The notes under the pieces are model-generated. The model had not been told where the DNA came from, made no database searches, and worked only from the letters and a program-made list of their open reading frames with translations. From the NCBI GenBank assembly GCA_031553935.1, contig JAVBKS010000001.1, positions 68,510-132,509 on the forward strand: 64,000 nucleotides of DNA, written 5' to 3'. Position 1 is the first letter of the stretch. The number at the start of each line of letters is the position of its first letter. Made by a program: the position numbers and the translations under genes. This document shows, one piece after another, positions 55,197 to 64,000 of this stretch. This DNA comes from JAISDD01 sp031553935 (GTDB taxonomy: Bacteria > Bacillota > Syntrophomonadia > Syntrophomonadales > Syntrophomonadaceae).

Positions 55197-55769
55197 TTAA
55201 AGAAATAAAATACTCCAAACCCCACCTACGATTAGTGCTAAGATGAAAACTAGAATCAAAACAAAAAGAGGACTAAAAAACAAGCCCAAGGCTTGGGAAT
55301 AATCTAAATCAAGTACGGTCTTAATCCCCATTATTTGCAATACTAAGACCCATATCCCAGTCAGCAAAACTAGCAATGCTGACCATTCAGCCAGTCCCAG
55401 CAGAGTAAATGAATATGCTAGTGGTGCTCCTAGAAATCCAGGAATACTGGCATAACACATTATTGCAAATAGTCCGGGTGCATTCCCTCTTTGAAAAAAA
55501 ACTTCTGCCAGTAAAGAAACGAAACCGGTCAAGAGTGCAAATAATAGCAGCACAGCAGCTACTTTGCACAACCAGAAAACACCCCAAAATTGACTAGGTA
55601 CAGCAAATTTACTTTCTATGTCCATAGCATGACTTGTAATGCTGGCCATAAATGAAAAGACCGTAAATATTATTATACCTAATCCTAATTTATTCCTCGC
55701 CATTCCTAAATATGCAAAGGTTTGGCCAGGTTCAAAAATTACTCCATATATTATTTCGCGTGCGGTCAT
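55197..55769 (-). CDS. Yip1-family polytopic membrane protein
   Basis: The 190-residue protein has about five hydrophobic helices (for example GLGIIIFTVFSFMASITS and VLVLQIMGIKTVLDL between helices) and the Yip1 N-terminal pattern EIIYGVIFEPGQTFAYL. The function in bacteria is unknown. It lies downstream of sppA in the same direction (21 bases), which suggests one unit; the link may be incidental. Confidence 0.7.
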   Translation of the reverse strand: MTAREIIYGVIFEPGQTFAYLGMARNKLGLGIIIFTVFSFMASITSHAMDIESKFAVPSQFWGVFWLCKVAAVLLLFALLTGFVSLLAEVFFQRGNAPGLFAIMCYASIPGFLGAPLAYSFTLLGLAEWSALLVLLTGIWVLVLQIMGIKTVLDLDYSQALGLFFSPLFVLILVFILALIVGGVWSILFL

Positions 55770-55790
55770 TTTTTTCCTCCCGCTAATAGA

Positions 55791-56711
55791 CTAGTATTTA
55801 ATATTTAATAAATTTTGGGTGTTAAACACTTGATCAAACAAACCTTGGGCACGGAAATTGAAATTTTTCCAAAAGCCATTGGCATTAATTACTTCAACCG
55901 GCGTATTCTCGGGTAGATTAGCTAATTCTCTAGCTTTATTTAAGGCATCATAATAATTGCCAATTCCATCAACCAAGCCATTTTGTTGGGCCTGGCGCCC
56001 AGTAAGAACCCGCCCATCAGCGATTGCCTTGAGCTGTTCCATTTCGATTTTGCCCTGCCTGCCAACAGCGACATGATCCAAAAATTGTTGATAAGTGTCC
56101 GCGATCATCGCATCAAACATTATTCTTTCTTGCTCGGTTATTGGACGCGATGATGATCCCATGTCTTTGAAAGCTCCACTCTTGATTACTTCAGGTTTAA
56201 TCCCCAGTTTGTTAAATAATTCTTCCAAATTAGAAAACTCCATGATGACCCCAATACTGCCGGTCAAAGTTGTTCCATTGGCCATAATGTAATCGGAGCC
56301 ACTCGCCAGCCAATACCCTCCTGATGCACAAATGTCACCCATTGAAGTAATAATCGGTTTGCCCGTATCGTGAAGTTTGCTGATCTCAATTCCAATCTCT
56401 TGTGCCGAAGTGCTAGTCCCTCCCGGACTATTAATACGCAACACTACTGCTTTGATATCTTGCCGTTGCGATGCCGTTCTAAGGGCTTCCATAATACTTC
56501 CGCTAGTAGCCATACCTGTGTTCACAATGCTGAAGTCACTGTCGCCGCTAATTACGCCATTAATCTCTATAACTCCGATTTTCGAACCATACGCAAACGC
56601 CGCGCCCAATTCTGAGCTATCTTGGGGCGCAGTCGAAATCTTCCACAGTGAGATGCCTGCCATAACTAGCAAAAACAGCATGAATACTACAGCAACACCC
56701 TTTTTCTCCAT
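55791..56711 (-). CDS. sppA: Signal peptide peptidase SppA
   Basis: The 306-residue protein has one N-terminal membrane helix (about 5-24) and the S49 serine protease domain. The catalytic Ser lies in TTLTGSIGVIMEF and the Lys base in KSGAFKDMGSSSRPITEQE, the Ser-Lys dyad of the short Gram-positive SppA. NSPGGTSTSAQEI marks the oxyanion region. It degrades signal peptides left in the membrane, on the outer face. It ends 21 bases before the Yip1 gene and begins a few bases after the racemase-like gene. Confidence 0.93.
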   Translation of the reverse strand: MEKKGVAVVFMLFLLVMAGISLWKISTAPQDSSELGAAFAYGSKIGVIEINGVISGDSDFSIVNTGMATSGSIMEALRTASQRQDIKAVVLRINSPGGTSTSAQEIGIEISKLHDTGKPIITSMGDICASGGYWLASGSDYIMANGTTLTGSIGVIMEFSNLEELFNKLGIKPEVIKSGAFKDMGSSSRPITEQERIMFDAMIADTYQQFLDHVAVGRQGKIEMEQLKAIADGRVLTGRQAQQNGLVDGIGNYYDALNKARELANLPENTPVEVINANGFWKNFNFRAQGLFDQVFNTQNLLNIKY

Positions 56712-56713
56712 AC

Positions 56714-57901
56714 TTACTCTCCTTCTAATAGATATGTAATTCCGCTCTTGCCAAATTTTTTTCCGGCTTCGCCTTTGCTTAAGTATAATTTTACCACATC
56801 AGAACGTATAAGTGTCTTCTTGATGGGCAGTACTACTTCTGTCCCTACCGGTACAATTGCGTCGATGGGTAATTCCAGCAGAGCCATCTGCATAAAGACT
56901 TTTCCTCTGATTGGATATTGGCGCCCTGCAATACTGACATGCAACCCATACTTTGTAATTCCCATATATTTCAAGAATGACTTGACAGTGATCTTAATTA
57001 AATCCCACAAGCCAGCAGCTGGATTTCCAACTTCTAAACCTAAACCATCACTGTAACCAACAGGTATGACTGCGATTTGTGCATCTTTTCTTAATTTATA
57101 TGTACTGTAATAGCCTAAGCGGCTGCCTTTTTTAGTGCTCTTGACCGCTACAATGCGGCATTTATATTGAAAAGGATCAAAAAGTGATAAGCTTGAATTG
57201 AATTTTCCTGCCGGATACTGCCCCGACACTAGGGTGCCTATGCGAACAGCATTCATATGCATATGGGGATATTTCAAGGTAACAGCACTATTGGCGCAAT
57301 GCTTAACTGGTATATTTAAACCATTTTCCTCAATTGTCATGCAAATTTCAATAAACTTATGGAACTGCTTTTCCGTATATCCGGCGTTACTTGCCGCTTG
57401 GGCCATATGCGTATAAATGCCTTCTATATAAATATAATCTAAGTTTTCCTTACTCTCAGCAGCGATATTAATTAACTCTTCCATTTCAAAGCCAAACCTT
57501 CCTAATCCGGTTTCGGCTTTAAGATGAATTATTGCCTTTTTCCTTAGTCTTAATGATTGCCGCTTTACGATCTCCCATTCACCCCATGATGAAATGGTTA
57601 TAGTTATATTGTTTTTAATAGCGGTTGTAAATTCGTCTTCACTAATTAGGGGAGTAAAGATCATAATGCTGGCATTAATACCGGCATTTCTCAGTTCTAT
57701 AGCTTCTTCTAAAAAGCTTACCGCAAAAAAATCAATTCCCAGATGATAAGCTATTCTCGCTACTTCGCCGGCACCATGACCATAAGCATCCTTCTTTATG
57801 ACTACTATTAGTCGAACTCGCTCGTCTACGAGCTTTTGCACCTGCCCGATATTATGCTTCACTTTATCTGTATCTATCTCAATCCATCTGTTTTGCAGCA
57901 T
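56714..57901 (-). CDS. Alanine racemase-like PLP protein, atypical
   Basis: The 395-residue protein has the fold-III PLP barrel of alanine racemase: WIEIDTDKVKHNI at the start, VIKKDAYGHG with the PLP Lys36, and VRIGTLVSGQYP later. The C-terminal beta domain is present. In the usual GRVCMDMT motif, the equivalent GKVFMQMALL has Gln (about 338) in place of the Asp. The Tyr base segment reads RLGYYSTY. It may be a true alanine racemase or a related amino-acid racemase. It abuts sppA and follows a FemAB-like gene, suggesting a role in peptidoglycan precursor metabolism. Confidence 0.82.
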   Translation of the reverse strand: MLQNRWIEIDTDKVKHNIGQVQKLVDERVRLIVVIKKDAYGHGAGEVARIAYHLGIDFFAVSFLEEAIELRNAGINASIMIFTPLISEDEFTTAIKNNITITISSWGEWEIVKRQSLRLRKKAIIHLKAETGLGRFGFEMEELINIAAESKENLDYIYIEGIYTHMAQAASNAGYTEKQFHKFIEICMTIEENGLNIPVKHCANSAVTLKYPHMHMNAVRIGTLVSGQYPAGKFNSSLSLFDPFQYKCRIVAVKSTKKGSRLGYYSTYKLRKDAQIAVIPVGYSDGLGLEVGNPAAGLWDLIKITVKSFLKYMGITKYGLHVSIAGRQYPIRGKVFMQMALLELPIDAIVPVGTEVVLPIKKTLIRSDVVKLYLSKGEAGKKFGKSGITYLLEGE

Positions 57902-57925
57902 AATCTTTATAAGCCTCCTACTATT

Positions 57926-58987
57926 TTAAGCCTGTTTGTGCGAAAGCTTTAAGTACAATGGCAAAATGTGATTCCAGGCCCAGTAGAATAGCTTAGAGTT
58001 TACTAAATCCCATTCACCGATGAATTCCACAAGTTCCCCGCCAAATCCTTTCTTAAATCGATAAAGTCCATAAAGAGGATTGTCTTCATCTAGATCTCCA
58101 GAAACTCCTCGGAAATCATAAGTCTTGCATCCTAAGCTTTTTGCCCAGCGTATCATTTCCCATTGGATCAAATAATTCGGCATAACATTGCGGTATTCAT
58201 TGCTAGAAGCACCGTACAAATACCATACAGTATCCTTAGTTCTAAGTGCTAAGGTAGCCGAAACTAGTGTGCCCTCATATTCGGCAAGGAATATTTTGGC
58301 AAAATCAGCTGCCACCATATAGTCCCATATCCATTCAAAATACTTAAATTCGCGGATTAAAAACCTGTCTCGCTCTGAGGTAACACTTAGCAACTCGTAA
58401 AAATTTTTTAAGTCGGTTCTATCGGCAGCCTCCCTTACAGTAACGCCTTTTTTGGCTGCCAATCTGATATTATAGCGCCATTTGGGGTGCATAGCAGCCA
58501 ATAATTCTTCTTCAGTTTTGTCAATACTTAAGCGAAATACGAAACTTGGTTGTACACCTTCAAAATTTAAACCGGTTTCATTATGGATGAAACCACATTT
58601 TTTTATGATTTCTATGAATTCTTGATCATCTTTTATTATTGCCGGATCTATCTTAATAAATATTGCCTTTTCATTTTTTGCAATCTGCCTCGCCCCTAAA
58701 AACAAATTCTTGCAATATTCAGAGTTGTTCTTAATAACTACCGGTCCGCGAGGCGCATAAAGTATGCATTTTTTTAAAAACGGAATCGGTAATGCTCTCT
58801 TGAGCAATAAAAGAGCTGCGCATATTTCGCCGTTTTTCTCCAAAACTAAAGGCAAAGGCTTCCAACCGGTACCTGATTTAACTTCGCCCCAGTTCCACAG
58901 TTGCAAAAAGTGACCCTGAGAATGATCGAAAACAAATTTATTGAATGCTTCTATATCCTTATTATCGATAACTCGAGTTGCAAACAT
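57926..58987 (-). CDS. FemAB-like aminoacyltransferase (GNAT fold), peptidoglycan branching
   Basis: The 353-residue protein has the doubled GNAT fold of FemAB/MurM proteins: FLQLWNWGEVKSGTGWKP, MHPKWRYNIRLAAKKGVTV in the centre, and WYLYGASSNEYRNVMPNYL followed by DFRGVSGDLDEDNPLYGLY. Such enzymes add amino acids from aminoacyl-tRNA to the stem peptide of lipid II. The amino acid added is unknown. It lies 24 bases before the racemase-like gene in the same direction and is separated from pyrG by a terminator. Confidence 0.85.
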   Translation of the reverse strand: MFATRVIDNKDIEAFNKFVFDHSQGHFLQLWNWGEVKSGTGWKPLPLVLEKNGEICAALLLLKRALPIPFLKKCILYAPRGPVVIKNNSEYCKNLFLGARQIAKNEKAIFIKIDPAIIKDDQEFIEIIKKCGFIHNETGLNFEGVQPSFVFRLSIDKTEEELLAAMHPKWRYNIRLAAKKGVTVREAADRTDLKNFYELLSVTSERDRFLIREFKYFEWIWDYMVAADFAKIFLAEYEGTLVSATLALRTKDTVWYLYGASSNEYRNVMPNYLIQWEMIRWAKSLGCKTYDFRGVSGDLDEDNPLYGLYRFKKGFGGELVEFIGEWDLVNSKLFYWAWNHILPLYLKLSHKQA

Positions 58988-59319
58988 AAATAGCTCCTTT
59001 TCCTTGCTAGTTTGACCCTCGCCCTGAATTAATATCCAAATTCAAGCAAATTCATTATTGGCTGCCGCGCTTCCTTATACATTTCCGAAGCAAATCAAAA
59101 GCTTCATTACATCGCAAAAGACCTCAGCGATGACTGGTTTCGTTTGCAATTCGCTTAGCATGATAACACAAACAAAAAAAAATCACGATTGAGCTTCAAG
59201 GCATGTGACATGATTTTTCCAAATGGCTATTTGAGAAAAATATGCAGCTAATGGAGCTATTATAAAAATCCATCTTTTACTGCATTCACTTTTCCGAAAC
59301 CTCTGCCCACCGCCTTAAT
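58988..59319. other. Intergenic region between pyrG and the FemAB gene
   Basis: The 332 bases hold the pyrG terminator (59174-59218) and then AT-rich sequence with a weak CATCGC/GCGATG repeat near 59115-59137 that could precede the FemAB gene. No gene is present. Confidence 0.5.
59174..59218 (-). terminator. Terminator downstream of pyrG
   Basis: On the minus strand AAAAATCA and TGATTTTT pair across a 28-base loop and the run continues as T residues (nine in all). The stem is AT-rich. Confidence 0.55.
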
Positions 59320-60951
59320 TTATTGGATCAGTGTTTTATTGAATACTTGTTCTTGCTTATGTTTTAAGGCGTTAAATATTAAACCTAAAAACAAAGGATG
59401 CGGACGATTGGGCCTGGAAGTAAACTCAGGGTGAAATTGACAGGCGATAAACCAGGGATGATCTTCGATTTCAACAATCTCAACCAGTTGTCCATCTGGA
59501 GAGACGCCACTTATTCTCATGCCCGCTGAAATCATCAAATCCCGGTAATCATTATTAATTTCATAACGGTGGCGGTGTCTTTCAATTTTCTTATCAGTTC
59601 CATAGAATTCGAATGATTTAGAATCTCTATCAATATCACAGGGATATGCGCCCAGACGCATGGTCGCTCCCTTATTAAACACATTCTGCTGTTCCGGTAA
59701 TAAATGAACCACCGGGTTTTCATTTTGGGGATCAAATTCGGAACTATTAGCATTTTTGAGCCCACAACAATGCCGGGCAAAATCTATGACCGCGCATTGC
59801 ATACCTAAGCAAATACCTAGAAAGGGAATCTTATTTTCCCTTGCGAATCTACTGGTCGCAATCTTGCCCTCAATCCCTCTTTCTCCAAAACCGCCAGGAA
59901 CCAAGATTCCATCAACATCTTTCAGCAAGTCCTGGGGGCCATTTTTTTCTATCACCTCGGCATTAATCCATTTGATATTTACCCGGCAATCATAATTATA
60001 ACCGGCATGATTAAGCGCTTCAACGATGCTGATATAAGCATCAGGCAATTCAACATATTTGCCGACCAAGGCAATAGTCACCGACTTATCCAGATTATGT
60101 ACTTTGTTAACTAAGCTCAGCCAATCATTTAAATCGGCCTTATTGCAGTTTAGTCCCAGGCGTTTTATTATTTCGACATCAAGTTTTTGTTGGGCCAGCA
60201 TCAGCGGAACCTCATAAATCGATTGGGCATCTTTGAGCTGAATGACTGCCTCGCGATCAACATCACAAAACAGTGCCATTTTAGCTTTCATATCTTCCGA
60301 AAGGTCTTTTTCTGTGCGGCAAACCAGAATATCAGGCTGGATTCCTATACTTCTTAGCTCTTTAACACTGTGCTGAGTAGGCTTAGACTTCAATTCTCCA
60401 GCAGCTTGCAAATAAGGCACTAAAGTTACATGTATATATAAGACTCGCTCTTTACCCAGATCAAATTTTATTTGCCGAATGGCTTCCAAAAATGGTAATG
60501 ACTCGATATCTCCGACCGTTCCCCCGATTTCGCTTATAACTACATCCAAATCACTCTGTTTCGCTATGAGGGTAACTCTATCTTTGATTTCATTAGTGAT
60601 GTGCGGTATGACTTGAACGGTTTGACCTAAATAGTCCCCTCTCCGTTCTTTTTCCAATACTGTTTGGTATATTCTGCCGGTGGTACAATTAGCATAGCGG
60701 GTAAGATTCTCATCAATAAAGCGCTCGTAGTGGCCAACATCAAGATCGGTCTCAGCACCATCCTCAGTAACATAGACTTCGCCATGCTGATAAGGGCTCA
60801 TGGTGCCGGGATCAACATTTATGTAGGGATCAAATTTTTGCAAGGCAACTTTTAAACCTCTTGATTTAAGCAATCTGCCTAGCGAAGCTGCTGTTATCCC
60901 TTTACCAAGCGAAGAAACTACCCCGCCGGTAATAAAAATATACTTTGTCAC
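59320..60951 (-). CDS. pyrG: CTP synthase
   Basis: The 543-residue protein starts at GTG. The N-terminal synthetase domain has KYIFITGGVVSSLGKGITA (P-loop) and ISEIGGTVGDIESLPF; the C-terminal glutaminase domain has GICLGMQCAV with the nucleophile Cys and the FHPEF motif with the His. It makes CTP from UTP with glutamine-derived ammonia. It follows a UPF0173 gene by 87 bases and the delta-like gene beyond it, echoing the rpoE-pyrG linkage of bacilli. Confidence 0.97.
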   Translation of the reverse strand: MTKYIFITGGVVSSLGKGITAASLGRLLKSRGLKVALQKFDPYINVDPGTMSPYQHGEVYVTEDGAETDLDVGHYERFIDENLTRYANCTTGRIYQTVLEKERRGDYLGQTVQVIPHITNEIKDRVTLIAKQSDLDVVISEIGGTVGDIESLPFLEAIRQIKFDLGKERVLYIHVTLVPYLQAAGELKSKPTQHSVKELRSIGIQPDILVCRTEKDLSEDMKAKMALFCDVDREAVIQLKDAQSIYEVPLMLAQQKLDVEIIKRLGLNCNKADLNDWLSLVNKVHNLDKSVTIALVGKYVELPDAYISIVEALNHAGYNYDCRVNIKWINAEVIEKNGPQDLLKDVDGILVPGGFGERGIEGKIATSRFARENKIPFLGICLGMQCAVIDFARHCCGLKNANSSEFDPQNENPVVHLLPEQQNVFNKGATMRLGAYPCDIDRDSKSFEFYGTDKKIERHRHRYEINNDYRDLMISAGMRISGVSPDGQLVEIVEIEDHPWFIACQFHPEFTSRPNRPHPLFLGLIFNALKHKQEQVFNKTLIQ

Positions 60952-61038
60952 ATTATTGCCCTCTATTCTTTAAGAGATTAATTTATTTGCCTATATTAGG
61001 CGTACTTCGAATAACAATAATCCAAAATTGATAAACAC

Positions 61039-61677
61039 TTATAAGGCTAAGCATTCCAATACTATTACCTTTAGCTGCTCCGGCAAAGAGTCACTATCAA
61101 CCTGTAATTCCGGTAGTTTAGTAACTTTTTCGGCTTTGACCGTGAAGTCTTCCACCGGTTTTATCGGCCAATCACTGTTAGCGGCTGTCCTGAAGTGCAT
61201 AGGTATAACGATTTTGGGTTTTAATTGACCCACAATAATCCAAGCTTGCTCAGCATTAATAGTGTAAAAGCCGCCAACCGGCACGAGCAAAATATCAACT
61301 TTTCCCAAAGCTTCTATTTGCTCTGAATTCAAAACCGTCCCCACATCGCCCATATGAGCAATATTTATTCCTTCGGCCTCAATCTTAAATATCATATTGC
61401 TGCCTCGACCACGGCCTTGAATATCATCATGCCAAGACGAGGTAGCGTAAATCTTCATGTCGGGAATAGCTAGACTCGAATCACCTTCAATTATTTGGAA
61501 AATTCCGTTCAAATAGTGAGTGGTATTGTGATCGTGATGATCATGGCTTATCGTCACAAAATCAACCGGTTCTAAGTAGAGTTTATACCCCACCTTTTCT
61601 GAATAAGGATCGGTAATAATTCTTTTCCCCATTACCTCAATGATAAAGGCAGCATGTCCTAAATAATTGATCCTCAA
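61039..61677 (-). CDS. UPF0173 metallo-beta-lactamase-fold hydrolase
   Basis: The 212-residue protein has the MBL motif ISHDHHDHNTTHY near residue 44 and the UPF0173-type core (IEAEGINIAHMGDVG, DILLVPVGGFYTINAEQA, PKIVIPMHFRT). It should bind two metals in the cytoplasm. The natural substrate is unknown. Its ATG overlaps the stop of the delta-like gene by four bases (ATGA), implying translational coupling, and pyrG follows. Confidence 0.88.
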   Translation of the reverse strand: MRINYLGHAAFIIEVMGKRIITDPYSEKVGYKLYLEPVDFVTISHDHHDHNTTHYLNGIFQIIEGDSSLAIPDMKIYATSSWHDDIQGRGRGSNMIFKIEAEGINIAHMGDVGTVLNSEQIEALGKVDILLVPVGGFYTINAEQAWIIVGQLKPKIVIPMHFRTAANSDWPIKPVEDFTVKAEKVTKLPELQVDSDSLPEQLKVIVLECLAL

Positions 61678-61913
61678 TCTAGAGTACCTCTTTTTAAGCG
61701 GTTACTATCAAAGTACCAGTACCCATCGCCTTGATAAATCAAACGATTATCCAGATTAAGTCTGGTATAAATCACACTCAAGGTGGCTTCATCCAGGTTG
61801 CGTCCCATTCGAGCTGCGATCTCTTGAATCAAATCACGGTAAAACATGGCCTCATGATTCTTGCTCAAAATCTCAATCGCTAAATCTGTTTCACTTTTTT
61901 TGATAATTGACAT
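61674..61913 (-). CDS. RNA polymerase delta subunit-like protein (HARE-HTH only)
   Basis: The 79-residue protein matches the N-terminal HARE-HTH domain of RpoE (delta): ETDLAIEILSKNHEAMFYRD and RLNLDNRLIYQGDGYWYFD. The long acidic tail that follows in Bacillus delta, which clears RNA polymerase from DNA, is absent. It may bind RNA polymerase or DNA without the recycling function. It lies between argS and the UPF0173 gene and precedes pyrG, close to the usual rpoE-pyrG position. Confidence 0.75.
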   Translation of the reverse strand: MSIIKKSETDLAIEILSKNHEAMFYRDLIQEIAARMGRNLDEATLSVIYTRLNLDNRLIYQGDGYWYFDSNRLKRGTLD

Positions 61914-61922
61914 TTTTCCCTC

Positions 61923-63605
61923 CTACATCTGTTCCGGTGCACTAACCCCAATAATCATCAGGGCATTACTGATCGTTGTTCTAGTTATATGCAAAAGGAG
62001 TAACCTGGCATTTTGCAATTCTGTATTTTCGCTTAACACTCTAAAATTATTGTAATAGCTATGAAAGAGACCGGCTAAATCCGTAAGATAGCGTGCAATC
62101 CTATGAGGAGCCAGATTGCGGGCTGCAACTTCAATTTCAGCTGGAAAGTCAGCAATTTTTCTTAACAACCTTTTTTCTTCATCTTCGACTAATAACCCTG
62201 CATTAACATCTTCCCATGATGGCATATCAACTCCAAATGCTACAGCCTGCCTAAAAACGCTGCAGATGCGCGCATGGGCATATTGGACATAATAAACCGG
62301 GTTTTCCATACTCTTCTGCTTAGCCAAATCCAAGTCAAAATCTAAATGGCTATCAGGGTTGCGCACAACGAAAGTAAACCGCGCCGCATCCAACCCGACT
62401 TCATCGATAAGTTCATCCAAGGCTATAGTTGTACCGGTTCTTTTTGACATCCTCACCAGATTGCCCCCACTGTATAAGCGAACTAACTGCATTAATATAA
62501 TTTCCAAATTATCCGAAATATAACCTAATGCTTCCATAGCTCCCTTCATGCGTTTCACATGCCCATGATGGTCAGCACCCCAAATATTTATAACCCGGTT
62601 GAATCCTCGCTGAAATTTGTTCTTATGGTAAGCAATATCAGCGGCAAAATAAGTAGGGATCCCATTAGCTCTAACTAGAACTTCATCCTTTTCGTCCCCA
62701 AATTGCGTTGACTTAAACCAAAGTGCCTCTTCATGTTCATATACATAGCCGGCTTCTTTTAATTCATTAAGAACTTCATCAATTTTTCCAGATTCATGCA
62801 GGGTTTTTTCGCTAAACCAAACATCATATTTAATCCCAAAATTCAAAAGGGATTCTTTAATATAGGCAATCTTTTCGGTGAGAGCAAAGTCGAGAAGGCT
62901 TTTTACTCTCTCTTTAGACTCCAATTCAACTAAATGCGAACCATATTTGGCAGTAAACTGCTTTACTAAATCAACCAAATCCTGCCCGGCATATCCGTCT
63001 TCTGGAAAAGGAACACTTTGTCCGTTTTGCTGCAAATACCTTGCTTCTAATGAAGCACCTAATATCTCAATCTGATTTCCCGCATCATTGATATAAAATT
63101 CTTTTTCTACCTGGTAACCAGCCCAAGACAGTAAATTCGATAAAGAGTCGCCCAATGCGCCTCCCCGGGCATTACCCATGTGCAAATTGCCAGTCGGATT
63201 AGCGCTGACAAATTCTACTTGAATTTTTGAGTTCTTTGTTTCTAAACGACCATATTCCTTCCCCAGTTGACATACAACCATAGGCAATTCATATAGCCAA
63301 TCATCGTTAATAAAAATATTAATAAACCCCGCTCCGGCAATTTCCACTTTTTCTATTTCTTTGGCATTTGCCTGCAGGATATGTTTTACTAAAATATTAG
63401 CAATGTCTTTGGGCGATTTTTTTGCTTGGCGGGCTAATAGCATGGCAACATTACAAGCAAAGTCACCATGATTCTCATCACGCGGCACTTCAATGACAAA
63501 ATCCGGCACAGTTTCAAAATTGATTTCTTGGGCTTGCAAAGAATTCTTAAGCGCAAGGTCAACCAATTCTCTTATCCGGTTTTCCAGGGCAGCAATCAGG
63601 TTCAC
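61923..63605 (-). CDS. argS: Arginyl-tRNA synthetase
   Basis: The 560-residue class I synthetase has the N-terminal Add1 domain, the HIGH-type motif ANPTGNLHMGNARGGALGD, GADHHGHVKRMKGAMEALGY, the KMSK equivalent VRMSKRTGT, and the C-terminal DALR anticodon-binding domain (QYAHARICSVFRQA). It charges tRNA-Arg. The gene starts after AAGGAGG and is followed after ten bases by the delta-like gene. Length is standard. Confidence 0.97.
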   Translation of the reverse strand: MNLIAALENRIRELVDLALKNSLQAQEINFETVPDFVIEVPRDENHGDFACNVAMLLARQAKKSPKDIANILVKHILQANAKEIEKVEIAGAGFINIFINDDWLYELPMVVCQLGKEYGRLETKNSKIQVEFVSANPTGNLHMGNARGGALGDSLSNLLSWAGYQVEKEFYINDAGNQIEILGASLEARYLQQNGQSVPFPEDGYAGQDLVDLVKQFTAKYGSHLVELESKERVKSLLDFALTEKIAYIKESLLNFGIKYDVWFSEKTLHESGKIDEVLNELKEAGYVYEHEEALWFKSTQFGDEKDEVLVRANGIPTYFAADIAYHKNKFQRGFNRVINIWGADHHGHVKRMKGAMEALGYISDNLEIILMQLVRLYSGGNLVRMSKRTGTTIALDELIDEVGLDAARFTFVVRNPDSHLDFDLDLAKQKSMENPVYYVQYAHARICSVFRQAVAFGVDMPSWEDVNAGLLVEDEEKRLLRKIADFPAEIEVAARNLAPHRIARYLTDLAGLFHSYYNNFRVLSENTELQNARLLLLHITRTTISNALMIIGVSAPEQM

Positions 63606-64000
63606 AAGAGACCTCCTTAGTCACAATTCTTAAGAACTATATTATACATTAAAAGAATAGTATACGAAATTTTTTAGCATAATCATCGCAGTCTTTGGAA
63701 TACATTCTTCCCACTTTTTTGAAAAATTACCAGAATCGACTATGTAAATTTATCTCAAAAGCAATTCTCGATATTAAAAATTCCGCTGACCTCATAACCT
63801 GTACTTTCTTTTGGCGCAAAAGAAAGGTACCAAAGAAAACTGCCTCCGACAGTAGAAAGCCTCAAGTATTTACTGACTCGTCCTGCGCACCTTATGCGGC
63901 GTGAAAACTCGGCTTCGCCTCAGACATACGCCGATTCTGTGCTCGTCTCTCGTCTAGTAATACTATTGAGTTTTCCTAATGCTCCGGCTATGGGGAACCG
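63606..64000. other. Gene-free right edge, possible dispersed repeat
   Basis: After the argS leader this stretch has no credible gene. From about 63790 it has a hairpin (63801-63830) and GC-rich text ending in CTCCGGCTATGGGGAACCG, with a composition unlike the preceding AT-rich leader. It may be part of a dispersed intergenic repeat cut by the window edge. Confidence 0.4.
63801..63830. repeat. Inverted repeat near the right edge
   Basis: GTACTTTCTTTTG and CAAAAGAAAGGTAC form a near-perfect stem (one extra base in the right arm) with a 3-base loop. Similar palindromes occur in multi-copy intergenic repeats of other bacteria; only one copy is in this window. Confidence 0.42.

Noticed and set aside
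63695..63904. 69-residue plus-strand open frame
   Set aside because: It runs through the palindrome at 63801-63830 and has no ribosome site; it is most likely a chance frame in repeat-like DNA.
1..64000. CRISPR array, tRNA, rRNA or riboswitch
   Set aside because: No regularly spaced repeats, tRNA arms, rRNA segments or known riboswitch cores were seen by eye; a covariance-model scan would be needed to exclude short RNAs.

Overview
The window looks like chromosomal DNA of a moderately AT-rich, endospore-forming Firmicute, most likely a clostridial lineage of the Syntrophomonadaceae/Peptococcaceae kind. The evidence is gene content and order: ywmB-murA-spoIID beside a complete F1Fo ATP synthase operon, spo0F next to fba-fsa-glpX-rho, and rpmE-DUF1385-prfA-prmC-ywlC-ywlE-rpiB-glyA running into atp. 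SLH-anchored surface protein and AGGAGG-type ribosome sites fit the same picture. The genus is inference; no rRNA or tRNA gene was found in the window.

Layout. (1) 1-8.8 kb, minus strand: an operon-like cluster with a HEAT-repeat membrane protein, a processive family-2 glycosyltransferase, an unrecognised exported protein, a large lipoprotein glycosidase, a GH18 hydrolase and a PgaB/IcaB-like polysaccharide deacetylase cut by the left edge. This resembles a synthase-dependent exopolysaccharide system of unusual composition. (2) 9.1-16 kb, plus strand: a hybrid sensor kinase with a complete phosphorelay and a degenerate receiver, a YbjQ-family protein, a chemoreceptor and a DUF2334 deacetylase-like protein. 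(3) 16-26.3 kb, minus: spoIID, murA, ywmB, a small membrane protein and atpC-D-G-A-H-F-E-B-Z, with RNA hairpins after atpC and between atpE and atpF. (4) 26.5-33.2 kb, minus: MazG-like, glyA, rpiB, ywlE, ywlC, prmC, prfA, DUF1385 and rpmE, a translation and metabolism block.

(5) 33.2-37.6 kb: an accessory island with two AAA/DUF4143 ATPases, a 43-codon relic of a third, a decayed gene fragment, an insertion-sequence-like end and a DUF3795 zinc-cluster protein. (6) 37.6-50.3 kb: YhaM-like nuclease, radical SAM protein, ketopantoate-reductase-like protein, two paralogous metallo-beta-lactamase-fold proteins flanking a LysM-M23 endopeptidase, a nitroreductase, a 1356-residue SLH-anchored metallopeptidase-like surface protein and an L,D-transpeptidase. 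(7) 50.6-63.6 kb, minus: rho, glpX, fsa, fba, spo0F, Yip1 protein, sppA, an atypical alanine-racemase-like protein, a FemAB-like protein, pyrG, a UPF0173 hydrolase, a short RNA polymerase delta-like protein and argS.

The housekeeping blocks are ordinary. The parts most worth follow-up are the exopolysaccharide-like cluster with its divergent kinase, the ATPase island and its relic, the racemase/FemAB pair, and the surface metallopeptidase. Assignments rest on motifs and protein reading only; no database search was run.
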